Shown piece by piece: positions 1-6,458 of a DNA stretch of 33,704 bases; positions within the stretch are counted from its first letter, which is position 1; every line of letters begins with the position of its first letter. The notes below the pieces were generated by a model. That model saw only the letters and a program-made list of their open reading frames with translations. It was not told where the DNA came from and made no database searches. The stretch is from a virus, in the IMG/VR virus record IMGVR_UViG_3300047446_000098, positions 1 to 33,704 of that record; one strand, given 5' to 3'. Made by a program: the position numbers and the translations under genes.

Positions 1-375
1 CTGTGCGGCAAGACGCCTCGTCACGCGATGGTCACCTTGGGCACGGAATGGGGTCGCGACTTGATTGGCGACGACTTCTGGGCCGGGCTGTGGCAGGAAG
101 AGGCGGCCGCACGCATCAATTCAGGGCATGTGGTTGTGGTCGACGACGTGCGCTTCGAGAACGAGATGCGCGCGGTGCAAAAGATGGGGGGCGTGCTTTG
201 GCACGTCTATCGGCCTGATCACGCGGGATCTTCGATTCCTGGCCATCGTTCCGAAGGTGCACTCGCAGATCACTATGCCGACATGCGCGGCTTGATTAAC
301 GACGGCTCGATTCTCGATCTTCACCTTCGCGCCTTTGACGCACTAAAAGACGAAATGAATGAGGCGACAGCATGA
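1..375 (+). CDS. Deoxynucleotide monophosphate kinase, 5' truncated
   Basis: The reading frame is open from the first base, so the start and the P-loop lie outside the window. The visible part begins with GKTPR and continues with TLGTEWGRD and the motif VDDVRFENE, the pattern of phage dNMP kinases related to T4 gp1. These enzymes phosphorylate dNMPs to dNDPs in the cytoplasm and supply precursors for phage DNA synthesis. The stop overlaps the next start (ATGA at 372-375), so it heads the overlapping operon that follows. The family call rests on the C-terminal half only, but these motifs are distinctive. Confidence 0.8.
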   Translation: MCGKTPRHAMVTLGTEWGRDLIGDDFWAGLWQEEAAARINSGHVVVVDDVRFENEMRAVQKMGGVLWHVYRPDHAGSSIPGHRSEGALADHYADMRGLINDGSILDLHLRAFDALKDEMNEATA

Positions 376-902
376 CACGCAGAAAAGCAATTCTGACCGC
401 AGAGCGCTTGCGAGAACTGCTGCATTACGACCCTGAAACCGGCGTTTTCACATGGCGCGTCAATCGTCGTGGGCCGATGAAGGCGGGCGACGTCGCGGGT
501 CGGGTTCACGCAGACTATGGCTACATCATTATCGGTATCGATGGTGGCGAGTATCGCGCGAACCGGCTTGCCTTTCTCTATATGGAAGGAAAATTCCCTG
601 CGCATATGGCGGAACACGCGGACCGCAACCGCGCAAACAACCGATGGAGCAATCTGCGAAACGCAACCTATAGCCAAAACATGTTCAACATCCCCGTGCG
701 GGCTGGGAATGTCTCTGGGCGCAAAGGAGTCGTGTGGAGCAAGAATCTCGAAAAATGGAATGCGAGGATTGGGGTCAATAAGAAGATGCTTCACCTAGGA
801 TATTTCGAAGACAAGGACGAAGCGGCGCACGCATACAACAAAGCTGCAATTGCACACTTCGGGGATTTTGCCGTTCTCAATCCAGTCGGGGTGGGTAAAT
901 GA
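372..902 (+). CDS. HNH endonuclease with C-terminal AP2 domain (copy 1)
   Basis: A 176-residue protein with the layout of phage HNH-AP2 homing-type endonucleases. An N-terminal segment around LHYDPETGVFTWRV is at residues 17-30, an HNH core (EHADRNRANNRWSNLR) at about 81-96, and an AP2-like DNA-binding region at about 115-170. The usual DHxN start of the HNH core reads EHAD here: the histidine is kept but neighbouring residues are replaced, so nuclease activity is uncertain. It is clearly paralogous to the gene at 1119-1601. It overlaps the upstream kinase and the downstream gene by four bases each. Confidence 0.85.
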   Translation: MTRRKAILTAERLRELLHYDPETGVFTWRVNRRGPMKAGDVAGRVHADYGYIIIGIDGGEYRANRLAFLYMEGKFPAHMAEHADRNRANNRWSNLRNATYSQNMFNIPVRAGNVSGRKGVVWSKNLEKWNARIGVNKKMLHLGYFEDKDEAAHAYNKAAIAHFGDFAVLNPVGVGK

Positions 903-1135
903 CCTTCCGCTCCCAATTCAAAGGCAACACCGAAAACAGCAGCGGCATCGCTACATTCGAAGTCGGCACGATCAAGCGCGATATCCCGTTCGCTGAATTT
1001 ACCCAGTACCACGCAGTGGCCCAGCTTCTGAACGAGGCTCGGCAGGTTGGGCGCGAAGAAGCCGCCAGGGAGTTTGCGTCGAGGGCAAAAAATTGGCTGC
1101 GGGAAATGGGGGTTGAGTATGTCAATCACACTTGA
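899..1135 (+). CDS. Small phage protein of unknown function
   Basis: A 78-residue protein starting at an ATG that overlaps the previous stop (ATGA). I do not recognise the family. The N-terminal half contains FEVGTIKRDIPF, which looks like a short beta strand pair, and the second half is predicted helical and rich in Ala, Glu and Arg. It lies between two paralogous HNH-AP2 genes and overlaps the second by 17 bases. Overlaps at both ends support it as a translated member of the operon. Confidence 0.6.
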   Translation: MTFRSQFKGNTENSSGIATFEVGTIKRDIPFAEFTQYHAVAQLLNEARQVGREEAAREFASRAKNWLREMGVEYVNHT

Positions 1136-1601
1136 GCGGCTGCGGGAGGTCTTGCACTACGATCCGCTGACCGGAATTTTCACCTGGCGAGTCAAGCAAG
1201 GGAGAAATGGACCCGGAAAGCGCGCTGGATCTGTCAAGAAGGATGGCTATCGTGACATCGGCATCGACGGAAAAACATATCGCGAGCATCGGCTAGCCTG
1301 GATGTACATGGAAGGCGAGTTTCCGGAATTGGACATTGACCATAAGAACAGGGTTCGAGCCGACAACAGATTTTCGAATCTTAGGCCCGCTACGGTTAGT
1401 GAAAACGGGCAGAACCGAACGGCCAAGGGCGTAACTTTTCACAAGCAAACCAGAAAGTGGCAAGCTCAAATCAGGGTCGATGGGAAACACATTTATATCG
1501 GGCTGTTTCCTGATGAAAAGTTGGCGATCAATGCGTATCTTGATAAGAAGGCGGAACTTCATCCCTTCTTCAACGAAGTAATTGCCGAGGAGGCGTCGTG
1601 A
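1119..1601 (+). CDS. HNH endonuclease with C-terminal AP2 domain (copy 2)
   Basis: A 160-residue protein. The start at 1119 is preferred over an upstream ATG at 1047 because the homology with copy 1 begins here (LERLREVLHYDP at 5-16) and purine-rich sequence precedes it. The HNH core DIDHKNRVRADNRFSNLR at 72-89 has the full DH...N...N pattern. An AP2-like domain follows at about 103-150 (KGVTFHKQTRKWQAQIRV, then GLFPDEKLAINAY). Unlike copy 1 it looks catalytically intact. Such genes act as selfish DNA-cutting elements or occasionally as recombination and packaging helpers; its exact role here is unknown. Confidence 0.87.
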   Translation: MSITLERLREVLHYDPLTGIFTWRVKQGRNGPGKRAGSVKKDGYRDIGIDGKTYREHRLAWMYMEGEFPELDIDHKNRVRADNRFSNLRPATVSENGQNRTAKGVTFHKQTRKWQAQIRVDGKHIYIGLFPDEKLAINAYLDKKAELHPFFNEVIAEEAS

Positions 1602-1942
1602 CCGACGAAGGCGAAATCAACATCTTCCGCGCCCTTGATTTCATAAGGGATAACGCCCAGCCCTACGCCCAAGCCAAGGCCCAGCGCGTCTATCTCGAGA
1701 ACTTCCGAAAGAGCAAGAAGGCATTGCTGATGCGGGCGGCGGAGATCCGCGGACACAAGACGGCCGCTATGCAGGAGCGCGAAGCCTATGCGGACCAGAG
1801 TTATATCGAAACGCTCGAAGCGTTCCAAGCGGCTACCGCCGAGGAAGAGCGCCTGCGCTGGCTGATGGTCGCGGCAGAGGCAAAGATAGAGGCGTGGCGG
1901 ACCATCGAAAGCACGCGGCGCGCGGAAGCGAGGGCATTGTGA
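1598..1942 (+). CDS. Small helical phage protein, unknown function
   Basis: A 114-residue protein starting at a GTG that overlaps the previous stop (GTGA at 1598-1601), preceded by GAGGAGG about five bases upstream. The whole chain is rich in Glu, Ala, Arg and Lys, with long stretches likely to form helix or coiled coil (for example EAFQAATAEEERLRWLMVAA). Several phages carry small helical proteins of this type beside replication and recombination genes, but I cannot assign a family. The tight junctions with its neighbours make translation likely. Confidence 0.65.
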   Translation: MTDEGEINIFRALDFIRDNAQPYAQAKAQRVYLENFRKSKKALLMRAAEIRGHKTAAMQEREAYADQSYIETLEAFQAATAEEERLRWLMVAAEAKIEAWRTIESTRRAEARAL

Positions 1943-2154
1943 ATATCGTGTTCAGAAAAGCTGATGGGCATGGCGGCAAAAAGGTTTGGTACGACCGTTG
2001 CAGGAGCAAGTCGACCGGCCAGCGGTGGCGTCATTACCACGTGATTGAACTCTCCAGGATTGTGTGCAGCGACGGTTCACTGTGGCGCCTGATTATCGGT
2101 CCGTGGGCGATCGCATTCCGGTTCCGCGGCACGAAGGGAGGGCGCGGCAAATGA
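1939..2154 (+). CDS. Small basic phage protein, unknown function
   Basis: A 71-residue protein. I chose the GTG at 1939 because it overlaps the preceding stop as GTGA; a longer version from 1894 would lie within the previous gene. The protein is basic and rich in aromatic residues (KKVWYDRCRSKSTGQRWRHYHV, followed by SLWRLIIGPWAIAFRFRG). It ends in an ATGA overlap with the DUF1364 nuclease gene. Size, charge and position suggest a nin-region nucleic-acid-related protein, but no family is recognised. Confidence 0.5.
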   Translation: MNIVFRKADGHGGKKVWYDRCRSKSTGQRWRHYHVIELSRIVCSDGSLWRLIIGPWAIAFRFRGTKGGRGK

Positions 2155-2618
2155 AAAGAACAGGTTTTGGACCCCGTAAAAGCTCGTTGGAACGCAAGCC
2201 GTGGAAGTCGTCACCTGTCGAGTCAAAGGACTGGCGCGCCGAGTTGCGGGCCAACCCCAAGCGGTCATCGCTAAAGAGTAAGCCGAAGCGGCCGACCGTC
2301 GCCGAGGGATCGAAGTATCTGGCGGCTTGCCGCGGGGAGCCGTGCTTTCTCAACGTGCTTTGTGATGCATCGGATTGGGCTGACCCGAGGGTAGTTCCCT
2401 GTCACGACAACCGCCTGAGCGCTGGAAAGGGCATGGGCCTGAAGGCCAGTCACGAAAGAACGCTGCCGGGCTGCTTCGTTTGTCACCAATGGCTTGATCA
2501 GGGTCCGGCACCGCGAGCGGAGAAGTTCGCGGCATTCGATAGAGGATTCGCTCGGTGGGTTCCGTTGCGGGCCCGGAAAATGGGATTGGTTGAACAACAA
2601 GAATTGGAGGTCTCTTGA
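2151..2618 (+). CDS. DUF1364 (YbcO-like) phage nuclease
   Basis: A 155-residue protein from the ATG at 2151, which overlaps the previous stop. A basic, serine-rich N-terminus (residues 1-50) precedes a domain with CRGEPC at 60-65, PCHDN at 83-87, GKGMGLK at 92-98 and CFVCHQWLDQG at 108-118. This spacing of Cys and His and the GKGMG...CxxCH...DQG pattern match the DUF1364/YbcO family of metal-dependent phage nucleases found in lambdoid nin-type regions. A role in recombination or late DNA processing is inferred from the family. Its stop lies inside the overlapping starts of the methyltransferase locus. Confidence 0.8.
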   Translation: MKRTGFGPRKSSLERKPWKSSPVESKDWRAELRANPKRSSLKSKPKRPTVAEGSKYLAACRGEPCFLNVLCDASDWADPRVVPCHDNRLSAGKGMGLKASHERTLPGCFVCHQWLDQGPAPRAEKFAAFDRGFARWVPLRARKMGLVEQQELEVS

Positions 2619-3373
2619 ATGAGTTGTCACTTTTCACAGGCGCTGGAGGCGGATTGCTTGGAACCCATCTACTCGGATGGCGCCCTGTGGGTTACGTCGA
2701 GTGGAACGACTACTGCCAGCGAGTCATCGCCGCACGCATCAAGGATGGAATCTTGCCAGACGCCCCAATATTTACTGACGTGCGTCAGTTCGCACAGTCC
2801 GGTGCAGCCGACCAGTACCGAGGAATTGCGGACGTGGTTACAGCAGGCTTTCCCTGCCAGCCGTTTTCACTCGGAGGAAAGCAACTCGGCGAAGCGGACG
2901 AGCGCAACATGTGGCCCGCAACGGCAGATGTCATTCGCCGTGTTCGACCGCGATTCGTCCTGTTGGAAAACGTCACAGGCCTCATTGTTTCTGGATACAT
3001 CGGAACAGTGCTCGGTGACTTGGCCGCGATGGGGCTCGATGCACGATGGGGAGTGCTGGGAGGTCACCACATTGGAGCCGCCCAGCGTCGAGAACGAGTC
3101 TGGATACTTGCCTACCCCAAGGGCGAGCGTCGGAACGCACGGAATCTGCTGGAAGCGCGCAAAGAGCGGAGATCATCGCAGTCAGATAGAGGATTACCTC
3201 GCCTGGTTAAGCCTCAATCATGGCGGCCAAGTAGTCTCGGGGCGCACAGTGAATGCGGACTTCCAGGATTGGCTGATGGTGTTCCCTTCAGCGTGGACAG
3301 ACTTAAGGCCTCTGGAAATGGCCAGATTCCAGGAGTGGTGCGACTCGCATTCACCCTACTCTCAAACGAATAA
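2615..3373 (+). CDS. DNA cytosine-C5 methyltransferase
   Basis: A 252-residue enzyme starting at TTG. It carries the ordered C5-methyltransferase motifs: motif I FTGAGGG at 7-13, motif IV GFPCQPFS at 78-85 with catalytic Cys81, motif VI ENV at 118-120, motif VIII QRRERVW at 157-163 and motif X GNGQIP at 234-239. It transfers methyl from S-adenosylmethionine to cytosine and probably protects phage DNA from host restriction. The target-recognition stretch between motifs VIII and X is short. GGAGG at 2606-2610 lies only four bases before the TTG, a poor spacing. The whole gene is overlapped by another long frame at 2619-3386. Confidence 0.9.
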   Translation: MNELSLFTGAGGGLLGTHLLGWRPVGYVEWNDYCQRVIAARIKDGILPDAPIFTDVRQFAQSGAADQYRGIADVVTAGFPCQPFSLGGKQLGEADERNMWPATADVIRRVRPRFVLLENVTGLIVSGYIGTVLGDLAAMGLDARWGVLGGHHIGAAQRRERVWILAYPKGERRNARNLLEARKERRSSQSDRGLPRLVKPQSWRPSSLGAHSECGLPGLADGVPFSVDRLKASGNGQIPGVVRLAFTLLSNE

Positions 3374-3386
3374 GGAGGCAGCGTAA
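2619..3386 (+). CDS. Full-length overlapping gene in the methyltransferase locus
   Basis: A 255-residue open frame, one base on from the methyltransferase frame and covering it completely. It starts at ATG 2619, eight bases after GGAGG (2606-2610), better spaced than the methyltransferase TTG. It ends in TAATG, its stop sharing a base with the next start. The sequence resembles phage proteins I recall with a FSQAL start, SSCWKTSQ, TWPRWGSM.DGEC, GYLPTP and WTDLRPLEM near the C-terminus (here residues 5-9, 113-120, 134-145, 162-167 and 226-234). I believe both frames are translated. Its function is unknown; the family is usually labelled methylase-associated. The family recall needs a search. 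Confidence 0.6.
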   Translation: MSCHFSQALEADCLEPIYSDGALWVTSSGTTTASESSPHASRMESCQTPQYLLTCVSSHSPVQPTSTEELRTWLQQAFPASRFHSEESNSAKRTSATCGPQRQMSFAVFDRDSSCWKTSQASLFLDTSEQCSVTWPRWGSMHDGECWEVTTLEPPSVENESGYLPTPRASVGTHGICWKRAKSGDHRSQIEDYLAWLSLNHGGQVVSGRTVNADFQDWLMVFPSAWTDLRPLEMARFQEWCDSHSPYSQTNKEAA

Positions 3387-3913
3387 TGGATCTGGACGAA
3401 ATCGAGCGGCTAATCAAGGACAGCAAAATCCCGGGCGCTCCGGTATCTGGTGCGACGGTGCTCGCCCTTATCGCCGAGGTGCGGGCGTTGCGAGAACTCT
3501 GCGCCGCTACTTACCAGATGGCCGGAGTTGTGAACGCTCCCGAGCGTTTCCTGGACGCGCTGAGCGATGCCGCTAACGGAGAGATTGGGTCGAGAGCTTC
3601 GACTGATGCGCTACTGCCCGTCGATGCGAGCGAATGCGGGGCGTTTCCGGCTGAGTCGGGTGATGAGGTGCGGGCGCTGCGGGAGGATAAGGCGAGACTG
3701 GACTATCTGGACTGTATGAATACCCAGTTGAATAAGTTCTACGACACGACCTACCAATGGAAAGTGATCCTGAGCCCGAACATCGTCAGGTTGACTGCGG
3801 GCCGCCAGTGGGCCGGATACGTTGGCGATATCGACTTAAATGACGCCCAGTGCGGAGAAGGGAGTTTCGAGAGTTGCCGAAAGGCGATTGATGACGCGCG
3901 AGGTGGAAAATGA
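3386..3913 (+). CDS. Phage protein of unknown function
   Basis: A 175-residue protein starting at ATG 3386, with AAGGAGG at 3372-3378 as its ribosome binding site. The N-terminal part is helical (LDEIERLIKDS and VLALIAEVRALREL). A low-complexity middle follows, then a C-terminal part with RLDYLDCMNT and FESCRKAIDDARGGK. The C-terminal half resembles accessory proteins common in Burkholderia phages, whose function is not known to me. It overlaps the next gene by four bases and is part of the same operon. Confidence 0.7.
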   Translation: MDLDEIERLIKDSKIPGAPVSGATVLALIAEVRALRELCAATYQMAGVVNAPERFLDALSDAANGEIGSRASTDALLPVDASECGAFPAESGDEVRALREDKARLDYLDCMNTQLNKFYDTTYQWKVILSPNIVRLTAGRQWAGYVGDIDLNDAQCGEGSFESCRKAIDDARGGK

Positions 3914-4242
3914 CCACCCTAACCATCTTCCTAGCCGGCTTTTCCCTTGCAACCTTCGCATGGGGCATCTTCTGCACTCTGATTATGATGCATCGGCCAC
4001 GGGGCACGGCGCCGACGAAGAGGCGGATGAACCGCGAGCGCTTGCCCGAAGTGCGCAACGTTCCGCCGATGCCGGTGTGTAAGGTGGCGCGGGAGGAAGG
4101 CTGCGATCTGCAAGACGCAATACTGGCCGCAGCCCGCAAATCCGGCAACTCCCGGTTCGTCTGGGAGACAGAGCAAAAGCTGAAGCAGCACGAGGACGTC
4201 GTCCGATACGAATGGATCAATTTGACTGGAGAAGAGAGATGA
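3910..4242 (+). CDS. Small inner-membrane protein
   Basis: A 110-residue protein with one predicted membrane segment at residues 4-27 (TIFLAGFSLATFAWGIFCTL), followed by a basic stretch (PRGTAPTKRRMNRER) that should face the cytoplasm. A soluble, mixed-charge C-terminal domain follows. The family is not recognised. Both ends overlap neighbouring genes (ATGA), so it is probably co-translated. A role in superinfection exclusion or membrane attachment of a complex is possible but not shown by the sequence. Confidence 0.65.
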   Translation: MTTLTIFLAGFSLATFAWGIFCTLIMMHRPRGTAPTKRRMNRERLPEVRNVPPMPVCKVAREEGCDLQDAILAAARKSGNSRFVWETEQKLKQHEDVVRYEWINLTGEER

Positions 4243-4475
4243 GCAAATGGCAATCGATTGAAACAGCGCCGAGCGACGGCACGCGCATCCTGACGTACAA
4301 CGTTACGCCGACATACGATGAAGACACGCGCAAGACCGAAAACGTCTACGCGATAAGTGTGGCCTACTGGTTGTTCGGCGCATGGATGGAATACCCGGCC
4401 GCTCCGCGATTCGTACAAGGGCAAGTTCACACGCATTGGATGCCGTTGCCCGATGTTCCGAGAAGCCCGCAATGA
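4239..4475 (+). CDS. DUF551 family protein
   Basis: A 78-residue protein from the ATG at 4239, which overlaps the previous stop and is preceded by GGAGAAGAG. It has the DUF551 signature: an N-terminal WQSIETAPSDGTRIL (residues 4-18), a central SVAYWLFGAW and a C-terminal THWMPLPDVP. DUF551 proteins are frequent in phages and prophages and have no established function. A longer frame from 4212 exists, but its extra residues lie inside the previous gene and outside the domain. This is the last gene of the left operon; a promoter region follows. Confidence 0.8.
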   Translation: MSKWQSIETAPSDGTRILTYNVTPTYDEDTRKTENVYAISVAYWLFGAWMEYPAAPRFVQGQVHTHWMPLPDVPRSPQ

Positions 4476-4490
4476 TCGCAAAATAGGTGA

Positions 4491-4536
4491 TTGACAACTG
4501 CAAACAATTGTAGTTGTCCTGAATATTTGTTATAAT
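4491..4536 (+). promoter_or_regulatory. Promoter with extended -10 and overlapping palindrome
   Basis: TATAAT at 4531-4536 is preceded by TG one base away (4528-4529), an extended -10. A weak -35 (TTGTAG, 4508-4513) lies 17 bases upstream. An inverted repeat, GACAACT at 4493-4499 and AGTTGTC at 4512-4518, spans the -35, with a second palindrome ACAATTGT at 4504-4511 inside it. The segment is AT-rich relative to its surroundings and lies between two operons. It probably drives the zinc-finger gene at 4596 and may be bound by a phage regulator. No binding protein can be named. Confidence 0.6.
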
Positions 4537-4595
4537 TTTGCTATATGTTGTGTCCTGTTCGGTGGTTCTAACTATGTATCGTGTGCGGGGTTCTC

Positions 4596-5132
4596 ATGAC
4601 GAGTTTCACTGGTTTCCGTAGACGCGAGGCACGAGCCATCAACTCGGGCAATTTGCAATGGCGCGACACTGGGCCGACCGATGCCGATTTCATCGCGGCG
4701 CGCGGGCTATCGGGCGAACCACTCGGCGCATTGCTTGAGCGCTTGAAGTGGGGCAGCGACCATCGCGCCTACGCCCGCTGCGTCCATCTGCTCGGTGAGC
4801 GCTTCTATCAACGCAAGAAGCGCAACGTTGTTAAGGCGCTCTGCCACACGGCGATCCGTGAATGGCTCGATGAGAATTGTAAGAAGTGCGGCGGCCGAGG
4901 ACTGGAGATAGACAAGTTCCGCAACATGACGACTTGCACCAAGTGCAATGGAACCGGCCTGCATCAATATGCCGACTATGAGCGCGCGCATATGGCTAAC
5001 CTGGCGGCCGGTTCATGGAAGAAGTACGAGCGCGACTATGAAACTGTTCTCGAATGCCTTCGTGGCGCCGTATCCTCGCATACGGTCGGCGCAATGAAAG
5101 CGTTTGGGGCATTTGAGGAGGTGGCGGCATGA
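4596..5132 (+). CDS. CXXCXGXG zinc-finger protein, candidate late antiterminator
   Basis: A 178-residue protein. I use ATG 4596 (GCGGGG five bases upstream) rather than GTG 4581. A helical N-terminal part, including a patch FYQRKKRNVVKALCHTAI, precedes two DnaJ-type zinc motifs, CKKCGGRG at 95-102 and CTKCNGTG at 114-121, and then a helical tail. Several phage Q-type antitermination proteins combine helical DNA-binding regions with such a zinc domain. This gene sits just before a promoter, short leader and terminator that precede the late genes, which fits that role. The function is inference from domain and position; no direct homologue is recognised with certainty. Confidence 0.6.
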   Translation: MTSFTGFRRREARAINSGNLQWRDTGPTDADFIAARGLSGEPLGALLERLKWGSDHRAYARCVHLLGERFYQRKKRNVVKALCHTAIREWLDENCKKCGGRGLEIDKFRNMTTCTKCNGTGLHQYADYERAHMANLAAGSWKKYERDYETVLECLRGAVSSHTVGAMKAFGAFEEVAA

Positions 5133-5734
5133 AGGATTCTTGCAAACTTGGCGGCTGTTCGTCCATCGGCTGCGAAGGCGGACATTACTGCTTCAATGCT
5201 GATGGAACTCCCAAGCGAATGACGGAAGACCAAAAGCGCCAGCTTGACGCCGCCCTAGATCGGGTCTGCGCGGAACAGGACATCCCGCCGATCTTCTACA
5301 ACGGCGATACGAAGCGCGATCCTGCATTCCGCGAACGCGCGAATAAGTTCTACCTATCCCGAGAATTCCTCGATCGGCTCAAAGACGTTGAAGAGCCGGG
5401 AGGCTTGATGGCATGCAGTCCCGAAATCTACTCTCAAATGATGAAGGAGCTTCCTATGACGACGATGCGAGCAAAGTTGCAGGTTGGTATGGTGCAAGAA
5501 CACATGGGCTGGGTCGAGCCGGGTTCCGGTAAGGCACCGGAGAAGTCGAGCGAAACGCTGATCATGCACGCAGTCTGCAAGCCGACCTATGCAGATTCCG
5601 AATTTGACGAGGACAACACCTACGCGAAGATGTCGCCCGGCGCCAACCTCACCATCCATATCGCTAATCCGGCGCTGTGGGGCAAGTTCAAGCATGGCGA
5701 CAAGTTCTACGTCGATTTCACGCCTGCCGAATAA
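5129..5734 (+). CDS. Two-part phage protein with a C-terminal domain duplicated downstream
   Basis: A 201-residue frame starting with ATG at 5129 (ATGA overlap; GAGGAGG upstream). Residues 1-30 are Cys-rich (Cys5, 10, 15, 21) and residues 31-109 are helical. Residues 110-201, from MTTMRAKLQV, form a compact beta-rich unit 91% identical to the protein at 6518-6796. The ATG at 5456, at the start of this unit, has its own AAGGAG six bases upstream (5444-5449), so the 92-residue unit may also be made alone. This could be a fusion of a separate gene with a duplicated unit. Function is unknown. Confidence 0.65.
   Translation: MKDSCKLGGCSSIGCEGGHYCFNADGTPKRMTEDQKRQLDAALDRVCAEQDIPPIFYNGDTKRDPAFRERANKFYLSREFLDRLKDVEEPGGLMACSPEIYSQMMKELPMTTMRAKLQVGMVQEHMGWVEPGSGKAPEKSSETLIMHAVCKPTYADSEFDEDNTYAKMSPGANLTIHIANPALWGKFKHGDKFYVDFTPAE
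5456..5734 (+). CDS. Internal in-frame start: 92-residue unit, copy 1
   Basis: An alternative product of the 5129-5734 frame. The ATG at 5456 follows AAGGAG by six bases and coincides with the start of the domain duplicated at 6518-6796, where the matching ATG also has a Shine-Dalgarno sequence. The unit contains SETLIMHAVCK, SPGANLTIHIANPALWG and GDKFYVDFTP, suggesting a small beta-barrel-like fold. Such small proteins occur in phages without a known role. Whether the full 201-residue protein, this short form, or both are made cannot be settled from the sequence. Confidence 0.45.
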   Translation: MTTMRAKLQVGMVQEHMGWVEPGSGKAPEKSSETLIMHAVCKPTYADSEFDEDNTYAKMSPGANLTIHIANPALWGKFKHGDKFYVDFTPAE

Positions 5735-5752
5735 AAAAGTTTGCATTGGGTG

Positions 5753-5781
5753 TTGTAAACCCTTGCACTCTTCTATATAGT
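5753..5781 (+). promoter_or_regulatory. Candidate late promoter
   Basis: TTGTAA at 5753-5758 and TATAGT at 5776-5781 are separated by 17 bases; an overlapping TATATA (5774-5779) is an alternative -10. A GGGT...ACCC inverted repeat covers the -35. It lies directly after the candidate antiterminator operon and before the late genes. Transcription would start near 5788 and run about 170 bases to the terminator at 5927-5956. By position it resembles lambda pR'. Confidence 0.5.
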
Positions 5782-5787
5782 GTGCAC

Positions 5788-5956
5788 CTAGAGCAAGTAA
5801 ATGACGTTTAGCCCGAGCCGGAAGCGGATAGCGCAGACAGCCGCGAGTCCCCGGAAACCAGCAGACGCCCTCGACATATAACGCTCCCAAAGATGTTTGA
5901 TGGGATCGTGCGCTCAAAAATTCCCAAAGCCCTGCCCTAACCCGGCGGGGCTTTTT
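5788..5956 (+). ncRNA. Candidate short leader RNA (6S/tR'-like arrangement)
   Basis: About 170 bases without a convincing ORF between the promoter at 5753-5781 and an intrinsic terminator. Without antitermination, transcription should give a short RNA, as lambda pR' gives the 6S RNA. Conserved RNA structure was not established. The reading as a Q-controlled leader depends on the neighbouring zinc-finger protein being an antiterminator. Confidence 0.4.
5927..5956 (+). terminator. Intrinsic terminator before the late genes
   Basis: AAGCCCTGCC (5927-5936) pairs with GGCGGGGCTT (5944-5953) with one G-U pair, a seven-base loop and a run of five T. It would stop transcription from the promoter at 5753-5781 after about 170 bases. 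Confidence 0.75.
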
Positions 5957-5970
5957 CGTTTCTGGCCGCC

Positions 5971-6171
5971 ATGTCATCCATTACCTTCCAATCGCGCACC
6001 TACGGGCTCGATCCGGCGAAGGCATTGGAGCAGAAGCAAGCCGCCGAGGCACGCCAAGCCAAGCGCCCCATTCTCTCGCTAAAACCGCGAGATGAGAACG
6101 GTTGGAGCCCCGCGCGCCGGGCAGCAGAAGCATTATTCGATCTCCCGCCGCGGCCCGTTCGCGTGCCGTAA
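5971..6171 (+). CDS. Small hypothetical protein
   Basis: A 66-residue ORF just after the terminator. The sequence (FQSRTYGLDPAKALEQKQAA, later NGWSPARRAAEALFDLP) has the composition of a real small phage protein, with a helical N-terminal part and a proline-rich end. No Shine-Dalgarno sequence is visible before the ATG, which weakens the call. No family is recognised. Confidence 0.4.
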   Translation: MSSITFQSRTYGLDPAKALEQKQAAEARQAKRPILSLKPRDENGWSPARRAAEALFDLPPRPVRVP

Positions 6172-6234
6172 CAAGCCCGCCGGTGCGATGCAACGTCGCT
6201 CTTGCCGGTCAACCGGCCAGAATTCGAGTATCAA

Positions 6235-6357
6235 ATGAATGTTCAAGAGTTAATCGACAGCCTGGAATTGGACCTGGAGCGCATGCGCAACATCGATCCG
6301 GCGCTCAGGGTTTCGATGATCGCGCGGCTGGACCAATTGAGGGCATTGACCCGATGA
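6235..6357 (+). CDS. Very small hypothetical protein (40 aa)
   Basis: An ATG at 6235, with GAG seven to eight bases upstream, opens a 40-residue frame whose product looks amphipathic and helical (VQELIDSLELDLERMRNI, then VSMIARLDQLRAL). Its stop overlaps the next start as ATGA at 6354-6357, the junction style used throughout this genome, which supports translation. Function is unknown. Confidence 0.45.
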   Translation: MNVQELIDSLELDLERMRNIDPALRVSMIARLDQLRALTR

Positions 6358-6458
6358 ACCCCATCACCGCGTGGCTTTTGCTCATGTCCACTGTGCACAT
6401 CGGTCTCGCGCAAGGATACGCAGAATGGGCGGATTGGCTGATTGACACCACTGAATGA
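6354..6458 (+). CDS. Very small, possibly membrane-active protein (34 aa)
   Basis: A 34-residue frame translationally coupled to the gene before it (ATGA). Residues 4-19 (ITAWLLLMSTVHIGLA) are hydrophobic enough for a short membrane segment, followed by an acidic tail. It ends in another ATGA with an upstream-extended version of the next gene. A small holin- or antiholin-like role is conceivable since no lysis genes were recognised, but nothing in the sequence proves it. Confidence 0.4.
   Translation: MNPITAWLLLMSTVHIGLAQGYAEWADWLIDTTE

Noticed and set aside
4491-4519. Consensus -35 TTGACA at 4491 as the main promoter
   Set aside because: No -10 lies at a suitable distance (TATAAT is 34 bases away); the extended -10 with a weak -35 explains the site better.
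6102-6458. 118-codon frame ending in the 34-residue ORF
   Set aside because: The upstream part overlaps two better supported small ORFs and has random Arg/Ala/Ser composition; only its end from ATG 6354 looks coding.
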